Origin: Chlamydiales bacterium | GTDB taxonomy: Bacteria; Chlamydiota; Chlamydiia; Chlamydiales; JAAKFR01 | Length of the DNA stretch: 64,000 bases | Direction: 5' to 3' | Assembly: GCA_022601535.1 (NCBI GenBank) | Contig: JAJACK010000005.1 | Location: 16,011-80,010, forward strand | Part shown: in pieces, positions 49,403 through 57,922 of the stretch | How positions within the stretch are numbered: position 1 is the stretch's first letter | How the letters are laid out: the number at the start of each line of letters is the position of its first letter | Notes under the pieces: generated by a model | Database searches by the model: none | Told to the model about the DNA's origin: nothing | The model's input: the letters and a program-made list of their open reading frames with translations, nothing else | Translations under genes and position numbers: made by a program

Positions 49403-50886
49403 TTCAATTTAGCTCAACAACACAACTGAAATCACGAAAAAATAGCGACTTGATTGTTTTACCCTTTTGGAAGGGGGTAAAAGGAGCCGAAGCCGCTGCA
49501 GCCTTAGGGGCATTAACAACAGCTGTTAAAGCCCCAATAGATGCTGGAGATTTTTCAGGAGAAGAACAAATCCTTCTCTATACAAAAGGTGAAAAAGAGC
49601 AACGGCTTCTTCTTCTCGGTCTTGGAAAGGAGAGTGAACTCACTGTAGAAGGTTTAAGAAAAGCGTACTCTTCAGTTGCAAAATTTTGCCAAACAAAAGC
49701 TCTCACAAAACTTTCTCTTGTTGTTCCAACAGTTTCCCAATTGCGCAAAATAACAGCAGCTCAATGTGTCCGAGGAATGGCTGAAGGGATTTTGCTTACA
49801 AATTACAAATTTGAGCAACTCCACACAATTAAAGAAGAGACGGTTTTGCTCAAACGTCTCCAGTGGATTGGGATCACCCCAAAATTAATGGAAGAAGCAC
49901 GTGATGCAGCTCTTGTAGCTGAGGGGGTTTATCAAGCTCGTGACCTTATCAATGGAAATGCAGATCAAATCACTCCAGACCATCTGGCAAAATTGGCTAA
50001 AAAAATTGCAGCAAAAGAGCCTCGTCTAAAAGCCACTGTTTTTAACCGAGAACGAATTTTAAAAGAGAAAATGGGACTTTTGGCAGCCGTATCAAGAGGT
50101 TCTGCAGCAGAACCTCGTTTCATTATTCTCAGCTACACAGGAAATGCGCGCTCAAAAGACCATACTGTGATTGTTGGAAAAGGAATTACCTACGACACAG
50201 GTGGCTTGAATTTGAAACCAACCGGTTCAATGGAGACAATGCGTGCTGACATGTCTGGAGCTGCCGTTGCACTTGCCACTGTCGCCACTGTCGCTTCATC
50301 TCAACTTCCGATCAATGTCACTGCTGTTATTCCTTCAACTGAAAATTCAATTACTTCAGACAGCTATAAGCCTGGGGATGTCTATACTGCCTACAACGGC
50401 TCTACTGTTGAAATTGGAAATACCGATGCCGAAGGAAGGCTTGCCCTTGCTGATGCAATTTCCTACTCTTTAAAACATTTGAAACCTACACGACTGATTG
50501 ATTTCGCAACGCTCACTGGATCTGTTGTTGTTGCTCTTGGAAACCATCTTGCTGGACTTTTCACGGATGATGAAAAACTTGCAGAAGCTCTTTTGAATTC
50601 TGCTAGAAATACCGATGAAAATGTGTGGCGTCTTCCTCTTTTTGCTCCCTACAGGGAACATCTCAAATCAGATATTGCCGATATCAATAATTGTGGAGGT
50701 CGAGCCGGAGGCTCAATTACTGCAGCTCTTTTTCTCAAACACTTTGTTTCAAAGAAAATTCCTTGGGCTCACTTCGATATCGCCGGAACAGCCTTTCTTG
50801 ATAAAGAATTTGGCTACTGGCCAAAGAACGGAGTGGGATTTGGAGTTCGTTTGATGATCGATTTCTTAAAATCCTTAAAACCTTGA
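49399..50886 (+). CDS. pepA: Leucyl aminopeptidase (family M17)
   Basis: 495 aa. Removes N-terminal residues with two metal ions. VGKGITYDTGGLNLKPTGSM has the first Lys/Asp pair, MRADMSGAAV follows, and NTDAEGRLALADAISY is the M17 signature with the Asp/Glu ligands and Arg. The N-terminal half is the macro-like regulatory domain. The start is TTG at 49399, overlapping the ssb stop (TTTTGA); the first ATG in frame is far inside. The gene order ssb-pepA-hctB matches CT044-CT046. Confidence 0.95.
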   Translation: MIQFSSTTQLKSRKNSDLIVLPFWKGVKGAEAAAALGALTTAVKAPIDAGDFSGEEQILLYTKGEKEQRLLLLGLGKESELTVEGLRKAYSSVAKFCQTKALTKLSLVVPTVSQLRKITAAQCVRGMAEGILLTNYKFEQLHTIKEETVLLKRLQWIGITPKLMEEARDAALVAEGVYQARDLINGNADQITPDHLAKLAKKIAAKEPRLKATVFNRERILKEKMGLLAAVSRGSAAEPRFIILSYTGNARSKDHTVIVGKGITYDTGGLNLKPTGSMETMRADMSGAAVALATVATVASSQLPINVTAVIPSTENSITSDSYKPGDVYTAYNGSTVEIGNTDAEGRLALADAISYSLKHLKPTRLIDFATLTGSVVVALGNHLAGLFTDDEKLAEALLNSARNTDENVWRLPLFAPYREHLKSDIADINNCGGRAGGSITAALFLKHFVSKKIPWAHFDIAGTAFLDKEFGYWPKNGVGFGVRLMIDFLKSLKP

Positions 50887-51015
50887 TTTTAAGTTAGATA
50901 AAACATTTCCTCTCGTTACCGAGAAGAAAAAAAACATTTTTTTGCTAAAGTCTCTCTGAAAAATTGCCGATAGAAAGGTTAGGCAATACATTGCATCAAC
51001 CGTAGGAGGCAATCC

Positions 51016-51645
51016 ATGTTAAAACGCCAACGACGTAAAGCTTCTTCTAGCACCCGTCGAACAGCTACTAAGCGGCCTGCTCGCAGAAAGACAGCTACTA
51101 AGAGAGCTGCTCCTAAGCGACGTGCTGTAGCTAAAAAGACAACTGCTAAGAAAAAAGCTGCTCCTAAGCGCAAGACTGCAACTAAGAGAAAAGCTGCTCC
51201 TAAGCGCAAGACTGCGACTAAGAGAAAAGCTGCTCCTAAGCGCAAGACTGCAACTAAGAGAAAAGCTGCTCCTAAGCGCAAGACTGCAACTAAGAGAAAA
51301 GCTGCTCCTAAGCGCAAGACTGCGACTAAGAGAAAAGCTGCTCCTAAGCGCAAGACTGCGACTAAGAGAAAAGCTGCTCCTAAGCGCAAGACTGCAACTA
51401 AGAGAAAAGCTGCTCCTAAGCGCAAGACTGCGACTAAGAGAAAAGCTGCTCCTAAGCGCAAGACTGCAACTAAGAGAAAAGCTGCTCCTAAGCGCAAGAC
51501 TGCGACTAAGAGAAAAGCTGCTCCTAAGCGCAAAACCGCAACTAAGCGGCCTAAGCGTAGAGCTGTTCGTGCTTCAGCACGACGACGATCTGTACGACGA
51601 GCATCTCCTCGACGACGATCTAGAGCATCTCGATGCGCTTGCTAA
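51016..51645 (+). CDS. hctB: Histone H1-like protein Hc2
   Basis: 209 aa made almost only of Lys, Arg, Ala, Thr and Pro. Eleven consecutive 12-residue units KAAPKRKTATKR fill residues about 48-179, flanked by an irregular basic N-terminus (MLKRQRRKASSSTRR) and an Arg/Ser-rich end (ASARRRSVRRASPRRRSRAS). Hc2 condenses the nucleoid in elementary bodies late in development. GTAGGAGGCAATCC precedes the ATG and a strong terminator follows, so it is a single-gene transcript. The position between pepA and holA is the conserved chlamydial one. Confidence 0.95.
   Translation: MLKRQRRKASSSTRRTATKRPARRKTATKRAAPKRRAVAKKTTAKKKAAPKRKTATKRKAAPKRKTATKRKAAPKRKTATKRKAAPKRKTATKRKAAPKRKTATKRKAAPKRKTATKRKAAPKRKTATKRKAAPKRKTATKRKAAPKRKTATKRKAAPKRKTATKRKAAPKRKTATKRPKRRAVRASARRRSVRRASPRRRSRASRCAC
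51157..51552 (+). repeat. Eleven 36-bp tandem repeats in hctB
   Basis: Units begin GCTGCTCCTAAGCGCAAGAC at 51157 and then every 36 bp to 51517. They differ mainly at one A/G third position (GCA or GCG); the last two units change at their ends. Near-identity at silent sites suggests recent expansion or ongoing homogenisation. Confidence 0.92.
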
Positions 51646-51671
51646 GAGCTTTGATTGACTTTTAGCTCTTT

Positions 51672-51708
51672 TAGTGGCAGAATGTAGCCCATTCTGCCAC
51701 TTTTTTTA
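51672..51708 (+). terminator. Rho-independent terminator behind hctB
   Basis: GTGGCAGAATG (51674-51684), loop TAGCC, CATTCTGCCAC (51690-51700), then seven T. A perfect 11-bp stem. Confidence 0.95.
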
Positions 51709-51722
51709 TTTATTATTTTGCT

Positions 51723-52676
51723 ATGAAGACATCAAAGCCCGAAGAGATCAACCCCTCCTACCCAGTCTGCCTGATTATTTCAGAGGATGCTCAAGAGCGG
51801 GAAGAGCTTCTTTCAACCTACTTTAAAGGAGATGAAGTGCTTCGTCTTAATGAAGAGCATTTCTCCCAATTTGGGCAAGAAGTAGAAACGGTACCGATGT
51901 TTGTAAAAAGACATGCCGTTCATCTTTCTCATGTTGAGAAGCTTAAAAAAGAAGAAATTAAAAAAATCCTCTCATATCTTAAACAGCCAAATGAGCGAGT
52001 CGCACTTTGCTTAACAGCGACAAACTCGACCGACTCTCTTATCAAAGCTATCGATAAAGTGGGTGTCGTATTTCAACTTCCTAAAGAGAAACCTTGGGAA
52101 AAAGAGCGACGAATTGCAGAGAGTCTCTCACGGACAGCTAGTCTATCGGGTGTTGTTTTTCCAACAAGTGTTGCCATTGATTTTGTCAAAGCATTTGGAA
52201 CAGATAAAACATTGCTCTGTCAAGAGTTGGAAAAGATCATTTGTTATGTGGGGGAGAAAAAAGAGGTGACACATAGAGCGATACAGGCCGTTTCAATTCC
52301 TCTTCCTCAGCAGACGATTTGGCAACTTTCCGATGCAATTTTTGCTTTAGACTTTAAAGAGGCGCACAGTGCAATGCGAGGCCTTTTAGAGGAAGGGCTT
52401 ACAATCTTCCCTATTTTAGGAAGCCTTCGAACACAAGGGGAGACTGCTTTAAAAACATTAACCCTTCTTGAAAAGGAGGGGCCTGGGGGAGTACAAAAAG
52501 CCTTTCCCTATCTAAAGGGAAAGCTTTTAGAGCGAAAGCTTATGAGTTGTCGTCGTTTTGGAAGGAAACGGCTGATCAATTTTAGAAAGCTTCTTTTTTT
52601 AGCAGAGGTAGAAGCGCGTAATACACAACACTCGCCCACATTTATTCTTGAAAAATTCATAGCAAAGGTCACATGA
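51723..52676 (+). CDS. holA: DNA polymerase III, delta subunit
   Basis: 317 aa. An AAA+-like clamp-loader subunit without Walker motifs. LIISEDAQEREELLSTYF is the N-terminal strand-turn-helix, LSHVEKLKKEEIKKILSYLK with NERVALCLTATNS is the second block, and QQTIWQLSDAIFALDFKEAH with FPILGSLRTQ form the C-terminal collar domain seen in HolA. Divergence is high, as normal for delta. It corresponds to CT047 in order. TATTAT lies 6 nt before the ATG directly behind the hctB terminator. It overlaps the next gene by 4 bp. Confidence 0.78.
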   Translation: MKTSKPEEINPSYPVCLIISEDAQEREELLSTYFKGDEVLRLNEEHFSQFGQEVETVPMFVKRHAVHLSHVEKLKKEEIKKILSYLKQPNERVALCLTATNSTDSLIKAIDKVGVVFQLPKEKPWEKERRIAESLSRTASLSGVVFPTSVAIDFVKAFGTDKTLLCQELEKIICYVGEKKEVTHRAIQAVSIPLPQQTIWQLSDAIFALDFKEAHSAMRGLLEEGLTIFPILGSLRTQGETALKTLTLLEKEGPGGVQKAFPYLKGKLLERKLMSCRRFGRKRLINFRKLLFLAEVEARNTQHSPTFILEKFIAKVT

Positions 52677-53347
52677 CACTCTATTTATTCCCCAATCTTC
52701 TAGGTAATGAGCTTGATGTAGATGATTTTCTTCCTCAAAGTGTTGGAGAAGCTGTCAGCAAAATCGATGGACTGATTGCCGAGAGTCAATCGGGAGGAAG
52801 GCGGTTCCTTAAAAGGTTTAAAACAAAGAAAAAATCGCACGAGATGCCGATTGCTCTTATCTCCGAGAAAATCGATTTTCTTCTTAAACCTATCTTAGAA
52901 GGAGAGTCGTGGGGTGTTGTCTCCGATGCGGGACTTCCCTGTCTTGCCGATCCAGGAGCGCTTCTTGTTAGGCGGGCACAGAAGCTCAAACTTCCACTTC
53001 AAACATTTCCTGGTCCTTCTTCGATCACGATGGCGCTTATCCTCTCTGGGCTCCCAGCTCAACGGTTCACTTTTTACGGCTACCTTTCAAAAAATGCGAT
53101 TAAAAGAGAAGAAGAGCTCTTAGAGCTAGAGCAGCTGGAGCATACAGTGCTTTTTATTGAGTCTCCCTATAGAAATAAGCATACGTTCCAAGCGTGTCTC
53201 AATACGTTGGATAAAAAGACTCTTTTAATGGTAGCAACAGATCTCACTTTGCCAACTCAATTTATTGAGACAAAGTCGATTCAGGCGTGGCAAAAAAAGC
53301 CATTTGCAATTGAAAAGAAACCGACTATTTTTGCAATTAGAAAATAA
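52673..53347 (+). CDS. RsmI-like SAM-dependent methyltransferase (tetrapyrrole methylase fold)
   Basis: 224 aa. GVVSDAGLPCLADPGALLVR, FPGPSSITMALILSGLPAQR, FTFYGYLSK and TVLFIESPYRNKHTF follow the order of 16S rRNA C1402 methyltransferase RsmI. The N-terminal SAM motif of RsmI (GTPIGNLxD) is replaced by LFPNLLGNELDVDDFLP, and the protein is shorter than RsmI (286). It is therefore the short RsmI-like paralogue type found at CT048. The target RNA is uncertain. The 3' end overlaps hemW by 11 bp. Confidence 0.8.
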   Translation: MTLYLFPNLLGNELDVDDFLPQSVGEAVSKIDGLIAESQSGGRRFLKRFKTKKKSHEMPIALISEKIDFLLKPILEGESWGVVSDAGLPCLADPGALLVRRAQKLKLPLQTFPGPSSITMALILSGLPAQRFTFYGYLSKNAIKREEELLELEQLEHTVLFIESPYRNKHTFQACLNTLDKKTLLMVATDLTLPTQFIETKSIQAWQKKPFAIEKKPTIFAIRK

Positions 53348-54401
53348 TGCGTTCTGCAACAGTATCATAAAAAAGTTTTCCCCGTTCAGTCAGACAAACA
53401 CGCTCTTTTTTTTGAATCAAAAGCCCTTCTTTAATCAGAGGGGCAAGCAGTGGTTCATATTCAACTCCACACATGAGGCGAAGAGCAATTGCTAGCTGCT
53501 CTCTTTTCCTTTTTTCTGGTTCTAATTTTTCTGAGAAATCAACGGGATCTTCTCCTCTCTCAAGTTTTCTTGCATACCGGTTGAGGTTGGCAATATTGCG
53601 AAAACGACTTTTATTCCAATCGCTAAATGCAGAAGGTCCAAACCCTAGAAAGGGGCGGGCTTTCCAATAGCCCATATTATGGCGTGACTCAAAGCCGGGC
53701 TTTGAAAAAGCGGAGATTTCATACCGGTTAAATTGCTCTGATTCAAAATGGGAGACGGCCATTTGGAGGAGGTGTAAAGAGAGGGAGTCTTGAGGCTGAG
53801 GAGGGGGATTTTTATGAAAAGCTGTATGGGGCTCTATCGTTAAATTGTACAAACTTATGTGCTTAATAGGAAGGGATGTTGCTTTTAAGAGACTCTCTTG
53901 CCATCCTTCGGCTGTTTGGTTTGGAAGGTCATACATCAAATCGATGGAGATATTTTCAATTCCTGCTTCAAAAGCAGCTTCTACTGCCCTCTGCGCTTGT
54001 GAAGGGGTGTGGCGGCGGGTCAGTTGGACAAGGTGGGCGGTATTGAAGCTTTGAGCCCCCAAACTTATTCGGTTGACCCCGCTGCTGTAGTAGTCCTTTG
54101 CAAGCTGTGGTGTGAGATGTTCAGGGTTTGCTTCAAGGGTGACTTCAACGGTTTGATCAGGTTCAAACCATTTGATGATTTCTTTGATTTTATTGGGGCC
54201 AAGAAGGGAGGGAGTTCCTCCTCCAAAATAGAGAGAGAGAAGTCCTTCTTTTGGAAGGAGGTGGCGGCGTAATTCGAACTCTTTTCTTAAATATTTGAAA
54301 TATAGTTCTTTATGTAAATCTTTGTCGGGAATGACATAGAAGTTGCAGTAGTCACATTTCCTTGTACAGAAAGGGACATGGATGTAGATGGAGTAGCTCA
54401 C
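53337..54401 (-). CDS. hemW: Radical SAM protein HemW (heme chaperone-like)
   Basis: 354 aa. YIHVPFCTRKCDYCNFYVIP holds the radical-SAM Cys motif CxxxCxxC, YFGGGTPSLLG follows, then SLGAQSFNTAHLVQLTRRHT, ISIDLMYDLPNQT and HNMGYWKARPFLGFGPSAFS, all HemW hallmarks; the HemN-specific extra N-terminal part is absent. HemW inserts heme into respiratory proteins rather than acting as coproporphyrinogen oxidase, which fits the neighbouring cytochrome c maturation genes. I prefer the GTG at 54401, overlapping the upstream stop in GTGA; an ATG at 54443 would add 14 residues. Confidence 0.88.
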   Translation of the reverse strand: MSYSIYIHVPFCTRKCDYCNFYVIPDKDLHKELYFKYLRKEFELRRHLLPKEGLLSLYFGGGTPSLLGPNKIKEIIKWFEPDQTVEVTLEANPEHLTPQLAKDYYSSGVNRISLGAQSFNTAHLVQLTRRHTPSQAQRAVEAAFEAGIENISIDLMYDLPNQTAEGWQESLLKATSLPIKHISLYNLTIEPHTAFHKNPPPQPQDSLSLHLLQMAVSHFESEQFNRYEISAFSKPGFESRHNMGYWKARPFLGFGPSAFSDWNKSRFRNIANLNRYARKLERGEDPVDFSEKLEPEKRKREQLAIALRLMCGVEYEPLLAPLIKEGLLIQKKERVCLTERGKLFYDTVAERIIF

Positions 54402-54841
54402 CAATCTGTGGAGTCTGGGTCGATAATACCGCCTCTTTTCCACCGATTTTTATCGCTGAAGGGGTCTTCTTCATCTTCACCACTCTCTTGATGGTCTTGC
54501 TCTTTTGCTTCAGTTTCGGTTGATTCGGTCTCTGTAGTTTCTGTTCCTCCTTCAAATCCAACGGTTTCTGAGGAAGATTCGTTTACATCGACATCAGACA
54601 TTGAAGGTGTATCTGGATAGACAGTTTTCGAGGGACTTCTTCGGGGAGCTGCGTACTCTTCAACGTCTCCATTTTCTTTTAAAAATTGAAGTCGCTCTTT
54701 TTCCTCAGAAATGCGCTCTTTCATCGAGCAGATCTCTTCTGTATGGCGAGACAATTCATTTTTTGGAACGAGCCCGAGCTTCATCCATTGCTCTAGGTCT
54801 CCCAATTCAGATTCTAATTTTTTTAGTCGGTCACTTTTCAT
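54398..54841 (-). CDS. CT053-like hypothetical protein, coiled coil and acidic tail
   Basis: 147 aa. The N-terminal 50 residues form a coiled coil (MKSDRLKKLESELGDLEQWM, then ICSMKERISEEKERLQFL). The middle and C-terminal part is low-complexity and acidic (Glu/Thr/Ser/Asp), ending WKRGGIIDPDSTDW. No enzymatic motif. The position between hemW and sucA is that of CT053 in C. trachomatis from memory; here ccsA, resB and a further gene lie in between. Function unknown. Confidence 0.6.
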   Translation of the reverse strand: MKSDRLKKLESELGDLEQWMKLGLVPKNELSRHTEEICSMKERISEEKERLQFLKENGDVEEYAAPRRSPSKTVYPDTPSMSDVDVNESSSETVGFEGGTETTETESTETEAKEQDHQESGEDEEDPFSDKNRWKRGGIIDPDSTDW

Positions 54842-54844
54842 AAT

Positions 54845-55996
54845 TCATAACTCCGAAGAGGATGATGGTGTATCTTTTTTCCCCTTTTTTTGCAAATGGT
54901 CTTTTTTTGTAAAGAAAATTATTGCACTAACTTCGAGCAAAAGGTAGCTGTAGTAGAGAGATTCTCCTCCTCCTCCAAACCCATAGCTATGGAGTCCTGT
55001 TCCTAAAATGTAATTTACTCCATACCATGTAAAAGAGATGGCAAGTAGGCCTATAATGGCTCCGATGGCAAGCCCTTTCTCTTTGATTTTTCGAAACTTA
55101 TATCCATGGATAAAAGCTAGATAGATACCAGCTGAAATAAAAGCCCACGCCTCTTTTGGATCCCAATCCCAAAATCGCCCCCAACTCTGGGCAGCCCATA
55201 CGCCTCCTAAGATCGTTCCTACAATAAGAAGAGCTGTTCCGATATAGAGGCTTTTGAGGAGTGGAGTGAAATACCGTTTGGTGATGAGGTAGATGTGGGC
55301 GAGCACTCCTGCATAAATAAGAATCCCGTAACTTCCAACGATAAGGAGAACGTGAATGGTGAGCCAATAGGAGGAGTCTAAAACGGCTTGTACGGTTTCA
55401 AATGATTGGTGAGGGGGGAGGAAGAGGAGAAGGGCGGTGGCAGAGAGTGATCCTGCAAAGAGGGTCGTTTTCCGTTTGCCACAGAAAAGAGCTGTCATGG
55501 TGGCGATCCAGGGGACGTAGAGGATGGTTTCCATCATGTTGCTGACAGGTGGTCTTCCTAAAATATAGACTCTTCCTAAAAGGAGGAGAGTGTGAGCGGT
55601 GAAAGCGATGAGAAGAAAAGAGCGCCGCCTAAAAAGGGTCGCTGTCAGGTAGAGAAGAAAGAGAAAGGGGATCAAAGGGGCCTTCATGAAAAGCGCTTCA
55701 CACTTAAGCCTATTTAGGCTGGGATAGGTAAGATTTTTTCGAAAACTTTTGGTATATGTTTTTCCAACAAGGGAGCGATATCCTTCTTCAAAGGCGTGTG
55801 GGTCGAGTGCTTTGATTTTTGCATACGTTTCATCAGAATAGAGAGAGATATTATTTTGAGGGAGATTTGTTGGTGTGATCCACCCTTCTTTTGTGGGGAC
55901 GCAGTGTGCTTTTTCAATCTCTCCTTTAAGAGGAGAGACTCTTCCCTCTTCAAAGGTGGGGATAAGAGCGAGAAAAAAAATAAGTAGATTAAGCAT
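54845..55996 (-). CDS. ccsA: Cytochrome c biogenesis protein CcsA/ResC
   Basis: 383 aa, polytopic (about eight helices). The haem-handling WWD-type signature is WGRFWDWDPKEAWAFISAGI, near residue 285. Conserved histidines flank it (IHVLLIVGSYGILIYAGVLA and FIHGYKF), and GLHSYGFGGG is near the end. With ResB it forms System II, which exports haem and attaches it to apocytochrome c. The N-terminal 100 residues are a periplasmic extension with a signal segment. It overlaps resB by 8 bp. Confidence 0.88.
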   Translation of the reverse strand: MLNLLIFFLALIPTFEEGRVSPLKGEIEKAHCVPTKEGWITPTNLPQNNISLYSDETYAKIKALDPHAFEEGYRSLVGKTYTKSFRKNLTYPSLNRLKCEALFMKAPLIPFLFLLYLTATLFRRRSFLLIAFTAHTLLLLGRVYILGRPPVSNMMETILYVPWIATMTALFCGKRKTTLFAGSLSATALLLFLPPHQSFETVQAVLDSSYWLTIHVLLIVGSYGILIYAGVLAHIYLITKRYFTPLLKSLYIGTALLIVGTILGGVWAAQSWGRFWDWDPKEAWAFISAGIYLAFIHGYKFRKIKEKGLAIGAIIGLLAISFTWYGVNYILGTGLHSYGFGGGGESLYYSYLLLEVSAIIFFTKKDHLQKKGKKDTPSSSSEL

Positions 55997-57329
55997 AGAC
56001 CTTCTTTAGGTAGAGGAGGAGCATTCCAATTGTTAAAATAATAGCACCAGGATAGGTGAGATAGTTTTTCCCAGGGTTGTGGTTGACGACGATTTGGGCC
56101 GCTTTTGCATAGGGGCGGTGAGTGAGTCCTGCCATGTAGAAGCGGAACCCTTCAGCAGTTTGGTGGACGTGGTTCATGCTGATTGTCACCTCTTTATCAT
56201 CGATCCAAAGTTCGCTTTCATAAGAAAAGGGTTGGTTGGTGTGGGGGTAGTTGATCTGCAGAGCTTTTTTCAGGCGGATATGATTGGGAAGTTGTTTGAT
56301 TTGAGGTTGAAAACGGAGGAGGGTGTGTCCAGGTCCTGGCCATTTTAAATTTTGCCCATACCGATCGTAGGTGAGGCGGATCACTTCTGCTTGGTCAGGT
56401 GTTGAAACAAGTAAGGAGAGGGAGGGGGTTGCCTCTTCTTTTTTACGTGGAAGAGGCTTTTTAATGATTTGACGGAAAAGAGGGGTGATGAGATCGACAG
56501 GTGGGAAATTAGGAGGAAGATTTGCTGCATAGCCATATCCTCCATAGCCTCTGTCGATCACAACCATAAGTTCATTGTCAAGGGGGGCTTGATAGAGCTC
56601 TCCCTCTTTATTTTTGGCAAGAAGGGTGATCTCTTCACCATCGGTGTTGACAAGAGCAATCGCAGAGTTTGCCAGCTGTTTAGCAATGCCATCTACATCG
56701 CCACTTTTAATCGCTGTGATGGTGTAATCGGAGGTTTTTAAAGAGGTGGGGAGGGGTCCTTGATTCCACTCAAAAACAGGAAAAGGAGGGAATCCAAAAA
56801 TATGGCCATTTTTTTGATCTATCCACCCATTTTGCTTCTCCTCAACATGGGGAACCCAATCGACAACTGCAAGTGAAAGATTGGGAATTGGAGAAGGTAA
56901 TGCTCCTCCTTTTTTAGGGTGAATTGGAATGACAGAAACATGATCATCTTGTTCGATATAAAGAGCGTATGTGTTTGGAAGAAGGATTTGAGAAGAGCCT
57001 GTCCCTTCGATCAATGAAACGACCCCTTGGGTTCCAAAATATCCCCGGACAAGAGCTCCTCCAAAGAGCATTAAGAGCCCAATGTGCGTTATGATAAAAG
57101 GGATGTGTTTTCTCTGAAAGGGGTAGCGGAGAAGTGTTGAGATGAGGATATTGACAAAGTAGAGCCACAAAAGGGTGATAAAAACTGGATTTTGATAGAT
57201 AAAATGGGCTGCAAAAAGGTGGGAGTCACTCCACGCTTCTAGAAAGGTGCCAGCGATGACAAATAGAACTGTAAAAACAATCAGTGCAATAGCGAAATAG
57301 ACGCTTCCTAAAAATCGAACAATGGTCAT
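55989..57329 (-). CDS. resB: Cytochrome c biogenesis protein ResB/Ccs1
   Basis: 446 aa from the ATG at 57329 that overlaps the previous stop in ATGA; the frame is open 14 codons further upstream. Three N-terminal helices (FLGSVYFAIALIVFTVLFVI, FITLLWLYFVNILISTLL and IPFIITHIGLLMLFGGALVR) precede a large periplasmic domain, and a fourth helix lies at the C-terminus (YPGAIILTIGMLLLYLKKVY). This is the ResB/Ccs1 layout. It is the partner of CcsA in System II. The conserved periplasmic His is plausible in ISMNHVHQTAEGF. Confidence 0.82.
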   Translation of the reverse strand: MTIVRFLGSVYFAIALIVFTVLFVIAGTFLEAWSDSHLFAAHFIYQNPVFITLLWLYFVNILISTLLRYPFQRKHIPFIITHIGLLMLFGGALVRGYFGTQGVVSLIEGTGSSQILLPNTYALYIEQDDHVSVIPIHPKKGGALPSPIPNLSLAVVDWVPHVEEKQNGWIDQKNGHIFGFPPFPVFEWNQGPLPTSLKTSDYTITAIKSGDVDGIAKQLANSAIALVNTDGEEITLLAKNKEGELYQAPLDNELMVVIDRGYGGYGYAANLPPNFPPVDLITPLFRQIIKKPLPRKKEEATPSLSLLVSTPDQAEVIRLTYDRYGQNLKWPGPGHTLLRFQPQIKQLPNHIRLKKALQINYPHTNQPFSYESELWIDDKEVTISMNHVHQTAEGFRFYMAGLTHRPYAKAAQIVVNHNPGKNYLTYPGAIILTIGMLLLYLKKVYA

Positions 57330-57871
57330 GGGATCTCTTGGATAAGTTCGATGGAGTTGGCGAATTGACAAATTTCATCGCGGTGTTTTTCAATAAGACT
57401 TGATGGTCCGGTCGCTTTAATGGTGAAGTTTGCAGCCATTTGTAGGTAATGAGCCTCTTCTTCAGCTGTTTGTGCAGAAAAATGCAATCTTTGTGCAAGC
57501 TCAGGATCGAGCTGAAATGCCCATGCCAAAGTGACCTCATCTCCTTTTATTCCTTCGAGAAAAAGACCACAAAAACCGCTCTGCCCACAGGTGGAAACAG
57601 CGGATGTTGTGACAGCTGTTTTCCATCTCTCAACAAGTGTAGGAGGAGGGATATCGATTGCAGGAAATGAGTGGAGCGTCATTTTGATTTGATCGCCGAT
57701 GAGGAACGTGGCATTTGCAATTTTTGTATCTTTGAGGGAGGGGGGAGAGGGGAGTGTTTGCCAACTCTCTTCGACTTTTGCTCGATAAACAACTCGACGG
57801 AAGGAGGCTCCTTCTTCCCTTCCTTGAATCTCCATCCAAGTTGTTGCTAAAAGAATCAAAAACCATCCCAT
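57326..57871 (-). CDS. Secreted hypothetical protein ahead of resB
   Basis: 181 aa. A short signal peptide MGWFLILLATTWMEIQG is followed by a soluble domain. It contains a Cys pair in STCGQSGFCGLFLEG (C-x5-C), which could bind haem or a metal, or form a disulfide. No family recognised. ATGA overlap with resB and the same operon as ccsA suggest a role in cytochrome c maturation or redox chemistry in the periplasm, by context only. GCAGGA precedes the ATG. Confidence 0.6.
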   Translation of the reverse strand: MGWFLILLATTWMEIQGREEGASFRRVVYRAKVEESWQTLPSPPSLKDTKIANATFLIGDQIKMTLHSFPAIDIPPPTLVERWKTAVTTSAVSTCGQSGFCGLFLEGIKGDEVTLAWAFQLDPELAQRLHFSAQTAEEEAHYLQMAANFTIKATGPSSLIEKHRDEICQFANSIELIQEIP

Positions 57872-57922
57872 TGGTACAAATCCTGCTTACTTGTAGACGA
57901 GGAGTATAATCAAGAGGATAGA

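Noticed and set aside
50979..51533. A 184-aa open frame on the minus strand with the repeat LRLGAAFLLVAV.
   Set aside because: It is the exact antisense of the hctB repeat array. Repeats of 36 bp stay open in several frames, so the frame is an artefact; no ribosome site.
51157..51552. Regularly spaced repeats that could suggest a CRISPR array.
   Set aside because: Units are directly adjacent without unique spacers and encode a typical Hc2 protein.
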